64,000 bases of DNA, taken from Candidatus Anaerobiospirillum pullistercoris (GTDB lineage Bacteria > Pseudomonadota > Gammaproteobacteria > Enterobacterales > Succinivibrionaceae). This document shows positions 1 to 10,249 of this stretch, in pieces. A program made the position numbers and the translations under genes. Every line of letters starts with the position of its first letter. Within the stretch, counting starts at the first letter, position 1. The notes beneath the pieces were generated by a model. It did no database searches, was not told the DNA's origin, and saw only the letters and a program-made list of their open reading frames with translations. Location: positions 1-64,000 of the forward strand of contig DXEV01000088.1 of the NCBI GenBank assembly GCA_019114785.1, given 5' to 3'.

Positions 1-1482
1 ATAAAGGCGTGTCAGCGATGGTTGGGATTGTCTTGGTGGGGTACTTGTTCTGTGCTCATGAGCCTTTGGTGAGTACTAGCTCGCTGTTGAGATCCGCACT
101 CTAAGACGCTGGGGAGTGGTCTTAGACTTTACGCTGCTGCTCCGTTCATGCACTGCACCTTATGCCCTGCTCTTGGGTAAGAGCTTGGGCGCGGGCCAGA
201 GACAGTAATGGTAGAGAAAAAGACGGGAGGACAGCTTTCTCTGCCATAAGGTCAGGGCTTTAGGATGCAGCCTACAGCGTTCTGCAAAAGCGAAGGCTGC
301 ACTCCTACGGTTGTTTCCTAAACCTTAAGACGAGTTGAAGTGTCCGTAGGAACCGGTGCTTTTCGACTGCCTGCACTATCATTGGCCTTTTGGGCTCAGT
401 GCAATTGGAGAGTCGTGGTGTAAAGTTTGTGCGTGTAAAGACAGCGATTAAAAGCTAAAATGAGAACAGGTGCTACTGCCAAGCTTTTCGCCAAAAAAGC
501 TCAGCGTAGCGCTTAGCGGGGCTAAGCCAAGTTAGGTTGCTGTCATGAGTTTTTAGCCGAACTTGAAGACACTGTCTTGGCTTGGCTCCCGCGCTAGACA
601 TAAAGAGGCCTTAAGCAGGAAGCTTAAGTCTTTTATGATTGAGGCAGGGAAGCAAACGAAGACAGCCAGCAATGGCCAAAACAATCTGAATAGACTGCGG
701 TTAAGACGTTAGAGCCCTCTTGTGGAGAGTTTAGGGCTATGCACAAAAAGTGATAGCTAACACCGCAGCTGCGGCAGGGGCCGCAATCGCTTGTAACTTA
801 TAAGCGGAGACAATCGGCGGGGAAATCGCAGCATTAAGTCAGAGCTGCTGGAGAGCAGATGTGTGCCCATTAGTATGGGCGAGGTCTGCTGTACCGATTG
901 AGTGCGCAGAACCTGAGTTGTAAGGTCGCGTATGGCAAAAGAGAGCCACCAAAATGGTCATGCTCTATAAAAAAGCCAACGACCTCGCTTAGGAACATTT
1001 AAAAACATGGTGCATCTAATTTTTAGACAAAAAAAAAAATGCACCTACTATGCCAACTTATCCGCTAAAGATAATTTTCTCTATAAATGGTTTATATAAG
1101 CGTTTTTATGTGGGTATACTTTTACCTAAAAGTTTGTGTTTTATGTGTTTGTTGTATCTATAAAGTTACGATTTCTAGGTGTGCTTGAGGGGTAGTTTTT
1201 AGGGAAATGTGTGAGCTCTTTGTCCCAAGTCTGATGGCTGCTGACGGGGACGATGTAGTTTAGGTAGGGTGGAAGGTAGTGGGATGCCCTGCGCTGAATA
1301 GCAACACGGCCAGACGTAAGGTGGCAGCTGGATGGTCTATTGGCTCATGCTCTGATGGCCTAGTGGCCTCGTGTCTGGATGGGCTTGAGCTGCTAGCACG
1401 TCTTTGCGGTATTGGGCTAAGGCAAGGCCGAGCTGGAGGGGGCGGGCGCTGTTGCTGGATGAGTTGCTTGGGCCCAAAAATG

Positions 1483-1515
1483 ACAAAAGCCCCATCCGTG
1501 GGGACAGGGCTTTTG
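1483..1515 (-). terminator. Rho-independent terminator-like hairpin downstream of sodB
   Basis: Inverted repeat ACAAAAGCCC...GGGCTTTTGT; on the minus strand it is followed by CATTTTTG. Confidence 0.6.
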
Positions 1516-1596
1516 TAGCCTCAGCTGAGAGTGGCGCTAAGGCTGGTGGGACAGGTTTGTTATGGCGTTTGCCTGCTGTCCGAATTTAGTACGGGA

Positions 1597-2175
1597 TTAG
1601 TACTCGCGCATTTGAGAGGCCACGAAGTCCCAATCGACGTGCTCTAAGAAGTCCTTGACGTAGTCAGCACGACGGTTTTGATAGTCGAGGTAGTAGGCGT
1701 GCTCCCAAACGTCCACGGTTAAGATTGGGGTGAAGCCATCAACCAGTGGGTTCTGGGCATTGGAAGTGCTCATGATCTTGAGCTTGTTAGGGCCAGTTTG
1801 CACCAGCCAAGTCCAACCCGAGCCAAAGTTGCCTACAGCAGCGGCTGCGAACTTCTGCTTGAACTCGTCTAACGAACCAAAGTTCTCGTTGATCAGATCT
1901 AATAACTTGCCCTGTGGATCCTTGTGCTCACCAGTTAAGCAGTTGAAGTAGAACTCGTGGTTCCAAGCCTGAGCGGCGTTGTTGAAGAGTGGGCCGCTGG
2001 AAGAGGTCATGATCTCAACTAAGCTCTTGCCCTCATAGTTGGAGCCAGCCACTAACTTGTTGGTGGTGTCTACGTAGGCCTGCAGGTGCTTGCCGTGGTG
2101 GAAGTTTAAGGTGTTCTCAGAGATGAAGCCTAAAGATTGCTTGTCGTACTTGAGAGGTGGAAGAGGGAAAGTCAT
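1597..2175 (-). CDS. sodB: Superoxide dismutase, Fe/Mn family (SodB-like)
   Basis: Full-length 192 aa; FHHGKHLQAYVDTTNKL, WNHEFYFNCL, GSGWTWLV, DVWEHAYYLDYQNRRADYVKDF motifs. Confidence 0.97.
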   Translation of the reverse strand: MTFPLPPLKYDKQSLGFISENTLNFHHGKHLQAYVDTTNKLVAGSNYEGKSLVEIMTSSSGPLFNNAAQAWNHEFYFNCLTGEHKDPQGKLLDLINENFGSLDEFKQKFAAAAVGNFGSGWTWLVQTGPNKLKIMSTSNAQNPLVDGFTPILTVDVWEHAYYLDYQNRRADYVKDFLEHVDWDFVASQMREY

Positions 2176-2537
2176 TATCAGCGTGTCCTTATGCTATGAG
2201 ATGAGAGCGGGCCACAAAGCTAAGGAGCTAGGGCTCGTTTGGCGCTGGGTGCTGTTATATTGGGTAGTGAGCATCAGTCGTTTAGCTCGTTTAACAGCTC
2301 CACAGTGTTAAGACTAAGAATAAGCGTAAAGAGACGCCACTGCAAGCACAAATGAGCCTTGTTGCGACTTTTTTCTAAAAGAAGAGCCTTATCACTTAAG
2401 AAAAACGGAAAAGCAGGGGCTTGGTGGGGTGTTTGGGTAGGGATTTGGGGAGTTTTACGCCTGCTGGGGAGCAGGCGTGGAGGGGTGCAAAGTGAGGCTA
2501 TTTGAAAGCTCGAGCTTTGCTTGGGTGAAGTGCTGCT

Positions 2538-3191
2538 TTAGGCTGGTAGACCTGCGAATGTAGTAAAGCGGTTGTACATAGCACAGAACAGCTCACATTC
2601 TTTGGCAGTGTCGTATACAGCACTGTGAGCATGATCTCCATCAAAGTGAATGCCAGCACTGATGCAAGCACGTGACAGCACCGTTTGTCCTAAGACTAAA
2701 GCACCTAAAGAGGCAGTATCAATCACCGAGAATGGGTGGAAAGGATTGCGCTTGTAGTTTAAGCGCGAGGCTACAGCATTGATAAAGCTTAGGTCAAAGG
2801 AGGCATTGTGGCCGACTAAGATAGCCTTAGAGCAGGCTTGAGCCTTAACTTCTTTAGAAATGGCCTTAAAGAGAGGGCGCATGGCTTCACCTTCATCCAT
2901 TAAGTTGCGCTTCTCGTCGTAAGGATCAATACCTAAGAAGTCGATGTTGATCTTCACGAGGTTAGAGCCCTCAAATGGACGGATATTGACGCTGTATTGA
3001 TCCTTAGGCACAAGGTGACCGGAGTTATCGATCTGTACCGTGATCATGCTGACTTCGAGTAGGGCATCAGTGGCAGGGTTAAAGCCACCGGTTTCTACAT
3101 CTACTACCACCGGTAAGAAGGTACGGAAGCGATCTTTGATCTGATATGGCGGATGAAGAAAGGGTGGATTAAGGGATTTTATTTCGAGCAT
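2538..3191 (-). CDS. rnt: Ribonuclease T (DEDD exonuclease)
   Basis: VVVDVETGGFNPATDALLEVSMI, GHNASFDLSFINA, HSAVYDTAKECELF motifs. Start placed at MLEIKS (3191) because GGAGG lies just upstream; the track ORF extends to 3332. Confidence 0.93.
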   Translation of the reverse strand: MLEIKSLNPPFLHPPYQIKDRFRTFLPVVVDVETGGFNPATDALLEVSMITVQIDNSGHLVPKDQYSVNIRPFEGSNLVKINIDFLGIDPYDEKRNLMDEGEAMRPLFKAISKEVKAQACSKAILVGHNASFDLSFINAVASRLNYKRNPFHPFSVIDTASLGALVLGQTVLSRACISAGIHFDGDHAHSAVYDTAKECELFCAMYNRFTTFAGLPA

Positions 3192-3928
3192 GAATAACCT
3201 CCGGCCATGGGCAGGACGTATATCTGGCAGTAAGGGCAATATGATGCTTACTGCTAGAAGTGGGCCCAGCTTCGGCCTTAAGGATCTTTGAGTAAAAGAG
3301 CACTTGGGAGCGTTGCATCCAATATTAAGCAAGAGAAGTGGTTATGCCTGCTTTAGTCGTAGCTGAGATATGGGGCCTTGGCAACATGGGGCGAGCGCTG
3401 GTACTTGCAAAAGATTGGATTTAACGTACAAATTTGCGCGCATTGTAGCACAGACAAAAAGTAACCTGTTAGTACCTGTAGTAATGCACCTTAAAGTGTG
3501 GGTAAGGCGAGCTGAAATTGAGTGGAGGGACTTGGATATAGAAGAGCAAAAAAGCCCTAACCGAGGGCAGGAGTAACAATGGAGACGCATGGCTAGGACT
3601 TTGAGATTTGTTGTGATTTTTAAAACTGCTAACACCTAACAGCCCAGAATGAGTGGGATGTTGGGCTCTGTTTTGAGGAGTGTTCGCAGCTTGTAGTGCT
3701 CGTGGCTACACCCTTAAGGCTCAGAAAGAGATCTAAACTTAAGTGGGAGGACTTAAGCTGGTGCCTACAGGGGACTAAAACTGCATATAGAAGCGGTGGA
3801 GTTCACTTCTGTGCGAACTTAGGAGTGGAGGAAGTTCTAGCGTTTTAGTTACTTCTGTAGGCACCTGAGACTATCTAAAAGGATCAGCTCTGAGGCCTTA
3901 AGGATGCAGGCTGAGCGCTGTTAGGCTC

Positions 3929-5518
3929 TTAGAGCTCACCCTCAACCTTTAAACGGTAGAGGTTGAAGCTTAAGGCAGGAACCTTAACAGTCAGGCTTTC
4001 CTTTTCGGCAGCGGTGACTGGTACAACCTTTGGAGTGACGGCATCTGGAGTCTCAAAGGTGTTCATAGCATCAAGTGGGCAGCCGCTTAATTCGTGGTGC
4101 TCAAAGAGCTCGACCTTACCGAAGCCGTCCAAGACGAAGCTGATCTCTTGATCTTGCTTCTGATCTAAGTTGAGTACGAAGAAAGCGATCTCCTTGCGCT
4201 CATCATTGTAGACAGCTGCAGACTGTAAGGTCTTGGTCTGACCGTGGATGGTCTCGATGCAAGGCACGTTAGCAAAGTAGCGTAAAGCCTTACCACGACC
4301 GTAGACGGAGAGCCACTTGAATGGGTAGAAGATGGTCTGCTTGATGACAGCGCCACCTGGCTGAGTGAAGATTGGGGCAATAACGTTCACCAGCTGAGCT
4401 AAGGAAGCCATCTTGACGCGATCACAGTGGTTCACCAGAGTGCACATTAAACCGCCTAAGACTAAGGCGTCTAAGAAGGTGTAGTGCTGCTCCAGTAATG
4501 GTGGGGCCTTAGTGAAGCGGTTGTTTGGATCACGGTTGAAGTAATCCATCCAAGGCTCGCCATTGATCGACCAGATGTTGTACTCATCAAAGGAGATCAT
4601 CATGTCCTTCTTAGAGCGCAGCTTAGCCTTCACAAAGTCAGCGGTAGAGGTGATGGTGTGGATGAAGTTATCCATCAGCACATACGATCCTAAGAAGTCT
4701 TCGATCTTGCCAGTGTGATTCTCAAAGTAGTGGTGGCAAGAGAGGCAGGAAACTTCGTCGTACACCGTCTCTAAGACAACGCGATCCCACTCAGGGTAAG
4801 TTGGCAGAGTGGTGGTGGCGCTACCGCAGGCGATCAGCTGAATGCTTGGATCCACCCAGTGCATGATCTTGGCGGTCTCTAAAGCCTTACGAGCATACTC
4901 ATGAGCCTCTAAGTGGCAAGTCTGCCATGGGCCATCCATCTCATTGCCCACGCACCAGTACTTGAAGTTGAATGGCTCCTCAAAGCCGTGTTGCTTACGC
5001 AGATCAGAGAAGTAGGTGCCACCCTTGATGTTGGCATACTCAACAAAGTAGCCAGCCTCTTGAGGGGTACCAGTACCCATGTTGACGGCCACCATTGGGG
5101 TCACGCCAAACTTTTGCGACCACTTGTAGAACTCACCGATACCAAACTCGTTGGTCTCTTTGGAGAGCCAAGCATAGTCAAGACGCACAGGACGCTGCTC
5201 TTTAGGGCCAATGCCATCTTGCCAGTTGTAGCCAGAGACAAAGTTACCACCAGGATAACGCACAGTTGAAACTTGGAGCTCTTGGATCAGGCTGGCCACA
5301 TCAAGACGGAAACCATTCTCGTCAGCTTGTGGGTGGCCTGGCTCGTAGATACCGGTGTAGACAGCACGACCTAAGTGCTCAACAAAAGAGCCATAGAGGG
5401 TGTCTTCAACTTGGCTGATGTAGTTGCCAGCTTGGAATAGATACTTGATAGGCATAGAGAAGTCCTCAGAGGTTGAGGTGAAAGTGGATGTTACCGTGAC
5501 TGTAGCACCAGAGGACAA
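3929..5518 (-). CDS. Alpha-L-arabinofuranosidase, GH51 family
   Basis: 529 aa; STVRYPGGNFVSGYNWQDGIGP, KYWCVGNEMDGPWQ, MMISFDEYNIW catalytic-type motifs. Confidence 0.93.
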   Translation of the reverse strand: MSSGATVTVTSTFTSTSEDFSMPIKYLFQAGNYISQVEDTLYGSFVEHLGRAVYTGIYEPGHPQADENGFRLDVASLIQELQVSTVRYPGGNFVSGYNWQDGIGPKEQRPVRLDYAWLSKETNEFGIGEFYKWSQKFGVTPMVAVNMGTGTPQEAGYFVEYANIKGGTYFSDLRKQHGFEEPFNFKYWCVGNEMDGPWQTCHLEAHEYARKALETAKIMHWVDPSIQLIACGSATTTLPTYPEWDRVVLETVYDEVSCLSCHHYFENHTGKIEDFLGSYVLMDNFIHTITSTADFVKAKLRSKKDMMISFDEYNIWSINGEPWMDYFNRDPNNRFTKAPPLLEQHYTFLDALVLGGLMCTLVNHCDRVKMASLAQLVNVIAPIFTQPGGAVIKQTIFYPFKWLSVYGRGKALRYFANVPCIETIHGQTKTLQSAAVYNDERKEIAFFVLNLDQKQDQEISFVLDGFGKVELFEHHELSGCPLDAMNTFETPDAVTPKVVPVTAAEKESLTVKVPALSFNLYRLKVEGEL

Positions 5519-5634
5519 ATAAGAGAGGTTTCCTTGATGCTTGCTTGTTGGCTCAGAAGATGTTGCCAGTGATGGTGATCACTTCTGAGCCAGTGGGTAC
5601 ATTGTGACGGTAACGTAGTATTTGGTTACGGTTA

Positions 5635-5696
5635 GCTGCCGTAGGCAGTAGTCTGTCTGCGGCAGGCTGCCGGAGGCAGTAGTCTGCCTGCAGCAG
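5635..5696. repeat. Two tandem ~31-bp GC-rich repeats with internal inverted repeats
   Basis: gctgccgtaggcagtagtctgtctgcggcag followed by gctgccggaggcagtagtctgcctgcagcag. Confidence 0.85.
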
Positions 5697-5723
5697 GCTA
5701 CTGTCTGCTTTAAGCTGTAGTGC

Positions 5724-7112
5724 TTAGGCAGTAGCGTAGATGTCCTTGGAAATGCGTGCCATCATGGTGCGGTTCAGCTTGTATAAGAACTGGGTGACTA
5801 AGAAGGTCACGAGATAGCCGATAGCAGGGATCCAAGTCATTAAGGCGTAAATACCGTGGATAGCAGTCTCGCTCTGCTCAGTAAGGTTGGCCTCGTAACC
5901 GGTCATGGAAAGCACCATACCGACTAAAGCACCGCCCACAGCTAAGGCCACCTTTAAGGTGAATAAGTGACCGGAGGCGCAGAGACCGGAAGCACGCTGA
6001 TGTAACTTCCATTCACCGTAGTCATCAACGTCACCAATGAACGACCAGATGATTGGGGCTGCGATCTGGTGGATCACCGATAGGATGATGAACACAGCGT
6101 AGATCAGTACGACTTGATCAGATGGAATGATGAATAATAGCAGAGATAAGACGATGCAGATGATCTTCACGGCCTTATACACTGTGACCTTGCACCAACG
6201 GTTGGTGAAGACAGAGGTTAAGTAAGCACCGACGATGTTGGCGCAAATACCTAAGGTTAAGAACACACTGGCAGCAAAGTCATCGAAGCCTAAGACGTAC
6301 TTAGCAAAGTAAATGGAAACAGCACCGCGCACGAAAGATGGAATGCAGTCTAAGAACATCAGAGAGATGCTGACTAACCACTGATCATTGTGGATGATCT
6401 TCTTGAACGAGGTAAAGAAGGACTCGCCGATCTCATCTTCACGTGGCTGAATACGCTCACGGGTATAGAAGAAGCAGAAGAAGAACAGGAAAACGGCAAT
6501 GACAGCGAAGATCGAGATGGTGTAGAAGAAGCCAGTTGCACGATCGCCACCACCTAAGTAGCCGACTAATGGCAGCAGGGTGAAGGTGCAGAATAATGAG
6601 GCTAAGCCAGCACCAATGAAACGGAACTTCTGGCAGGATACACGATCCACTGGGTCAGCAGTGATCACACCACCTAAAGAGCAGTATGGAATGTTCACGC
6701 AGCTGTAGAGGATGGAAAGAAGTAAGTAAGTGGCAAAAGCGTAAGCGATCTTTGCAGTTTCCGACAGATCAGGGGTGTAGAACATGATGAGGCAGGAAAT
6801 AGCAAATGGCACAGTGAAGACTGCCATCCACTTACGATAACGACCGTATTTGCTGCGGCGGTTATCCATCCACGAACCGTAGAATGGGTCGAAGAAGGCG
6901 TCGAACATACGCACCACTAAGAACATGGTGGCCACGACGGCTGGGGCTAAACCGAAGATGTCGGTGTAGAAGAAGGACAGGAACATGGTGATAGGGTTGA
7001 ACAGCATGTTACATGCTGCATCACCAGCACCAAAGCCGACTTTTTCGAGGAACGACAGCTTGCCGGTAGCTTCGGCAGTCTGAGCGCTCTTCACTAATTT
7101 AACTTCGCTCAT
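5724..7112 (-). CDS. Glycoside-pentoside-hexuronide (GPH) family MFS sugar:cation symporter
   Basis: 462 aa polytopic; KVGFGAGDAACNMLFNPITMFLSFFYTDIFGL and DAFFDPFYGSWMDNRRSKYGRYRKW are GPH signatures. Confidence 0.92.
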   Translation of the reverse strand: MSEVKLVKSAQTAEATGKLSFLEKVGFGAGDAACNMLFNPITMFLSFFYTDIFGLAPAVVATMFLVVRMFDAFFDPFYGSWMDNRRSKYGRYRKWMAVFTVPFAISCLIMFYTPDLSETAKIAYAFATYLLLSILYSCVNIPYCSLGGVITADPVDRVSCQKFRFIGAGLASLFCTFTLLPLVGYLGGGDRATGFFYTISIFAVIAVFLFFFCFFYTRERIQPREDEIGESFFTSFKKIIHNDQWLVSISLMFLDCIPSFVRGAVSIYFAKYVLGFDDFAASVFLTLGICANIVGAYLTSVFTNRWCKVTVYKAVKIICIVLSLLLFIIPSDQVVLIYAVFIILSVIHQIAAPIIWSFIGDVDDYGEWKLHQRASGLCASGHLFTLKVALAVGGALVGMVLSMTGYEANLTEQSETAIHGIYALMTWIPAIGYLVTFLVTQFLYKLNRTMMARISKDIYATA

Positions 7113-7935
7113 AACACTAAACTCAAAGTAGACTCACAACTCTTAGCTCATTAGGAGGTGTTTTGACTGTTGGCATCATAGGGCAGGTGGAGGATATTCC
7201 TGAAAAGCTCTAGGGGCAATGGAGACCAAAGTTACTCACAACTCAGTGGCTCTGTTACCTTCCCATCTGTCAATGTACTTCCCAGTCGAAAGCGCAGCAA
7301 AAAGATAGATCTATCCCAAAGGCTTGGTCTCAAATTCACCTCAGCTCCAACAGCGCTTGCATATTAAAAAAAGCTAATGTGTTGTTTTGTGATCTACATG
7401 GAAAAAGCAGGGCTAAGGGCTTTTTCTTATCAACTGTGTGATATTAAAATCAAGTTCATGTAATTATTTGGTATGCAAGAGTAAGGTTTTTGCCCACAAT
7501 TTAATCCTGAAAGCAGGCAATCTGTATCAAGAGACAGGCTTATTTAAGCCTTGTTTGTTGTAAAACAAAAAATAATGTCAAAAAAGCACACACTGCTAAT
7601 GTAGTGGTTACTACGGTAGTTGCAGAAAAAATTGCGGAGTTGTGGCACTGCTCATGGCTCATGGTTCATGGCCCATGTCCCATGATGGGTTTGGCTGGTA
7701 ATGGCTGATAGCCATTGCTGCTCGCGAAGAGTTTAGTTAAGCAAAACCCAAAGCCTAAAGATCAAAGTACGTAAGAGAAGCAAGCTTGAGTTTAAGCATG
7801 AGCGTGAGCTTGTGCAGGTAACGACACGTCCTTGGAGTTATGGGAATTGAGGCTTTTAGAGCAAGGTATTGGTCTAAAAGGGTTGGAAGTTGGGAGCAGT
7901 ACTGCTCCGAGACAGTGGGGCACAGGGGGACAAAG

Positions 7936-10068
7936 ATGCAGATTCAGAAGCGAGTCTTAGGGCTCTTTGCGGTGATTGAGTCACCTATTCTTGTCTTTTC
8001 GGCGCAAAAGGAGCTGATCTATGCGCTGTGGCCTCGTCTTGTAGGTTTTGGTCGGACTGTGGATCTCAACCAAGAGAAAAGACAGCGTCAGCAAGAGATT
8101 GAGAGTAAGACAGAACAAATGCTGTCGCAGGCGCTATCACAGTTATTACCTGAGTCAGCTGAGTCAGCTGAGCCTGATGTAGCCTTAGACTCGTCGGTTA
8201 TGGATGATGAGGCTTTAGCCTCAGCACAGGATGATGCTGTGGTGGCGGATAACGCTAATTTGTCCTCAGCCCAGCTAAAGCGTCAGGAAGTCCTTTCTCG
8301 TGCGCAGGAATTGCTGCAATCGTGGCGGCGCAATGTGGGCGATCCCATGCTCTTGCATAACTCAAATGATATGGGTGGGATCCTGCTGCCTAATAATGCG
8401 TATGTCTTAATCGGCCCCATTGCTCCGACTAAAGTTACCGTAAAGCATGGTGGTGAGACTATTGTCTCTTACGTGGAAAATCGTACTGCACGTCTGGCCA
8501 GCAACCTCTGGCTCAATCTGATGAAAGAGCGCTCTAAGGTTTTAGTACATACCAATCAGCTGGCAGTAAGTGAAGAATCTGTAGGCGCAGAGCATGATGG
8601 TGGTTTAGAGCAAGTGGCCAGAGACGAACTCTTAGCAGCGGATCCTAATGTACAGGAGCAAAAGTCGATAGCGAGCCCAGTAGTGACAGCAACTTTAAGC
8701 ACGGCATCAGCTCCTACTACACAGCATATAGGCTCAGAGAGCTTGCTTGAGTCGAGCAATGCTTTGCCTCAGGATGTCTCCTCTCTGCGCAGTCAGCACA
8801 GTGTTGCAGGCTCATCCCAAGGCCTAAGTAGAGCTGATATATCTGAGTCGCCTGCATCTGCGGACATGGTATCCGATGGCACTACATCAGCTTCTGGCTC
8901 GGGTTCAAACCAAAGCTCAAATGCCAGCTTAGGACATATGACCTTAGAGCAATTAGTTGCAGGTAAAGGTGTAGACGATGGACTTCTGACTGAAGCAGTG
9001 AATAGTGGCGCTCTTAGTGGTAATGGCACAGCAGGTATGACTAATGAGCTCACGGAAGCAAGCTCTGAAGCTGCGGTAGCTGATAATAAGGCCTCGGCCT
9101 TAGGTGGTTTGGGGGCTGGTAGTACCTCCAGTACCGCCAGAGCCACCAGTACTGCTAGCAGCACAGTTAGCGGAGCTGCTATGGGAAGTGATGGGGGAAT
9201 TAACTCGTTGTTGCAATCACTGTCTGGTATGCGCAATTACGACTTTTCACAGATCCTTGCTGCCCAGCATCAACCATACAATCCTATGGATGGCTCTATC
9301 TTAGGAGAAAACTTCCACTGGGATGACGAGATCTTAAGTCGTCTTAATCTAGCGCCGATCAGTACTGTGCACCTGCATAATCAGTTGCGCAATGAAGTGC
9401 TGGTGCAGGAGGCTGTGCGTGAAGGAGATGTCGAAAAGCTACGCTGGGCCTATAAAGTGCCACCTAAAGGCAAAGCTGGTATCTTAGGCTTTACCCCGTT
9501 GCGCTCATGGAAGAACCATGCGCATATCTCCAATATCTTGGCCAGTCGTGCCGCAATTGATGCGGGCATATCCCCAGAGGAGGCATACACACTCTCAGAT
9601 AAGCTGTTCTTAGTGGTCGAAGAGCTTAAAGATCCCCTATTAGCCAAGCATATGCGCTACATCATTTACCTTGCTTTTACCGAGCAGGTACGACTGCATA
9701 ACGAGAGATTGCATCAGGGCTCGGCACGCATTGAGCCTATGGTAGTGCAAAAGGCTCGTTTCCTGATCCAGCAGCAGCTATTTACAGATCTGTCTTTAGG
9801 AGGATTGGCAACCCAGTTGGGCTGTACCCCAGAGCACTTAGCGCGGAGCTTTAAGCTCTATCATGGGCAGAGCGTAATGCACTATGTGCAGCAAGAGCGC
9901 ATTGCCAAATCCAAAGAGCTCCTCTTGGAGAGCAATACCAAGATCTGCGATATAGCAGCAACCCTACACTTTGCGTCCAGTGCACACTTTTGTAAGGTCT
10001 TTAAGGAGCATGAGCACTTAAGCCCAGCCAAATGGCGGGCTCAGCATGCAACCTTAACAGAATCATAG
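7936..10068 (+). CDS. AraC/XylS-family transcriptional regulator with a long low-complexity insert
   Basis: C-terminal HTH (LSLGGLATQLGCTPEHLARSFKLYHGQSVMHYVQQERIAKSKELL...FASSAHFCKVFKEHEHLSPAKWRAQ). RNEVLVQEAVREGD...PLRSWKNHAHISNILASRAAIDAGISPEEAYTLSD domain precedes it. Start chosen at 7936 after GGGGGA; the track ORF starts at 7840. Confidence 0.88.
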   Translation: MQIQKRVLGLFAVIESPILVFSAQKELIYALWPRLVGFGRTVDLNQEKRQRQQEIESKTEQMLSQALSQLLPESAESAEPDVALDSSVMDDEALASAQDDAVVADNANLSSAQLKRQEVLSRAQELLQSWRRNVGDPMLLHNSNDMGGILLPNNAYVLIGPIAPTKVTVKHGGETIVSYVENRTARLASNLWLNLMKERSKVLVHTNQLAVSEESVGAEHDGGLEQVARDELLAADPNVQEQKSIASPVVTATLSTASAPTTQHIGSESLLESSNALPQDVSSLRSQHSVAGSSQGLSRADISESPASADMVSDGTTSASGSGSNQSSNASLGHMTLEQLVAGKGVDDGLLTEAVNSGALSGNGTAGMTNELTEASSEAAVADNKASALGGLGAGSTSSTARATSTASSTVSGAAMGSDGGINSLLQSLSGMRNYDFSQILAAQHQPYNPMDGSILGENFHWDDEILSRLNLAPISTVHLHNQLRNEVLVQEAVREGDVEKLRWAYKVPPKGKAGILGFTPLRSWKNHAHISNILASRAAIDAGISPEEAYTLSDKLFLVVEELKDPLLAKHMRYIIYLAFTEQVRLHNERLHQGSARIEPMVVQKARFLIQQQLFTDLSLGGLATQLGCTPEHLARSFKLYHGQSVMHYVQQERIAKSKELLLESNTKICDIAATLHFASSAHFCKVFKEHEHLSPAKWRAQHATLTES

Positions 10069-10193
10069 GAAGGCAGGTTAGGGGCCGTTGGCTGTTGCGG
10101 ACATTGCGGCTGTCGCGGCCGTCACAGTGAAAGGGAGGCTATAAGGTGTGGCAGGCTTAAGATCCAACAGCCTAATAGGGCTTAAACCCTAAG

Positions 10194-10228
10194 GCCTCAG
10201 GTTAATGCCTCAGGTCAATACCTGAGGC
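10194..10228. repeat. Direct plus inverted GCCTCAGGT repeats, possible structure between convergent genes
   Basis: GCCTCAGGTTAAT GCCTCAGGTCAAT ACCTGAGGC, with a perfect 9-bp inverted repeat. Confidence 0.7.
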
Positions 10229-10249
10229 TGTGGTTCTGAGGGACTGTGG

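Noticed and set aside
5635-5696. Possible CRISPR array
   Set aside because: Only two directly abutting repeats with no spacers; no cas genes
8793-9236. 147-aa minus-strand ORF
   Set aside because: Antisense to the low-complexity insert of the AraC regulator
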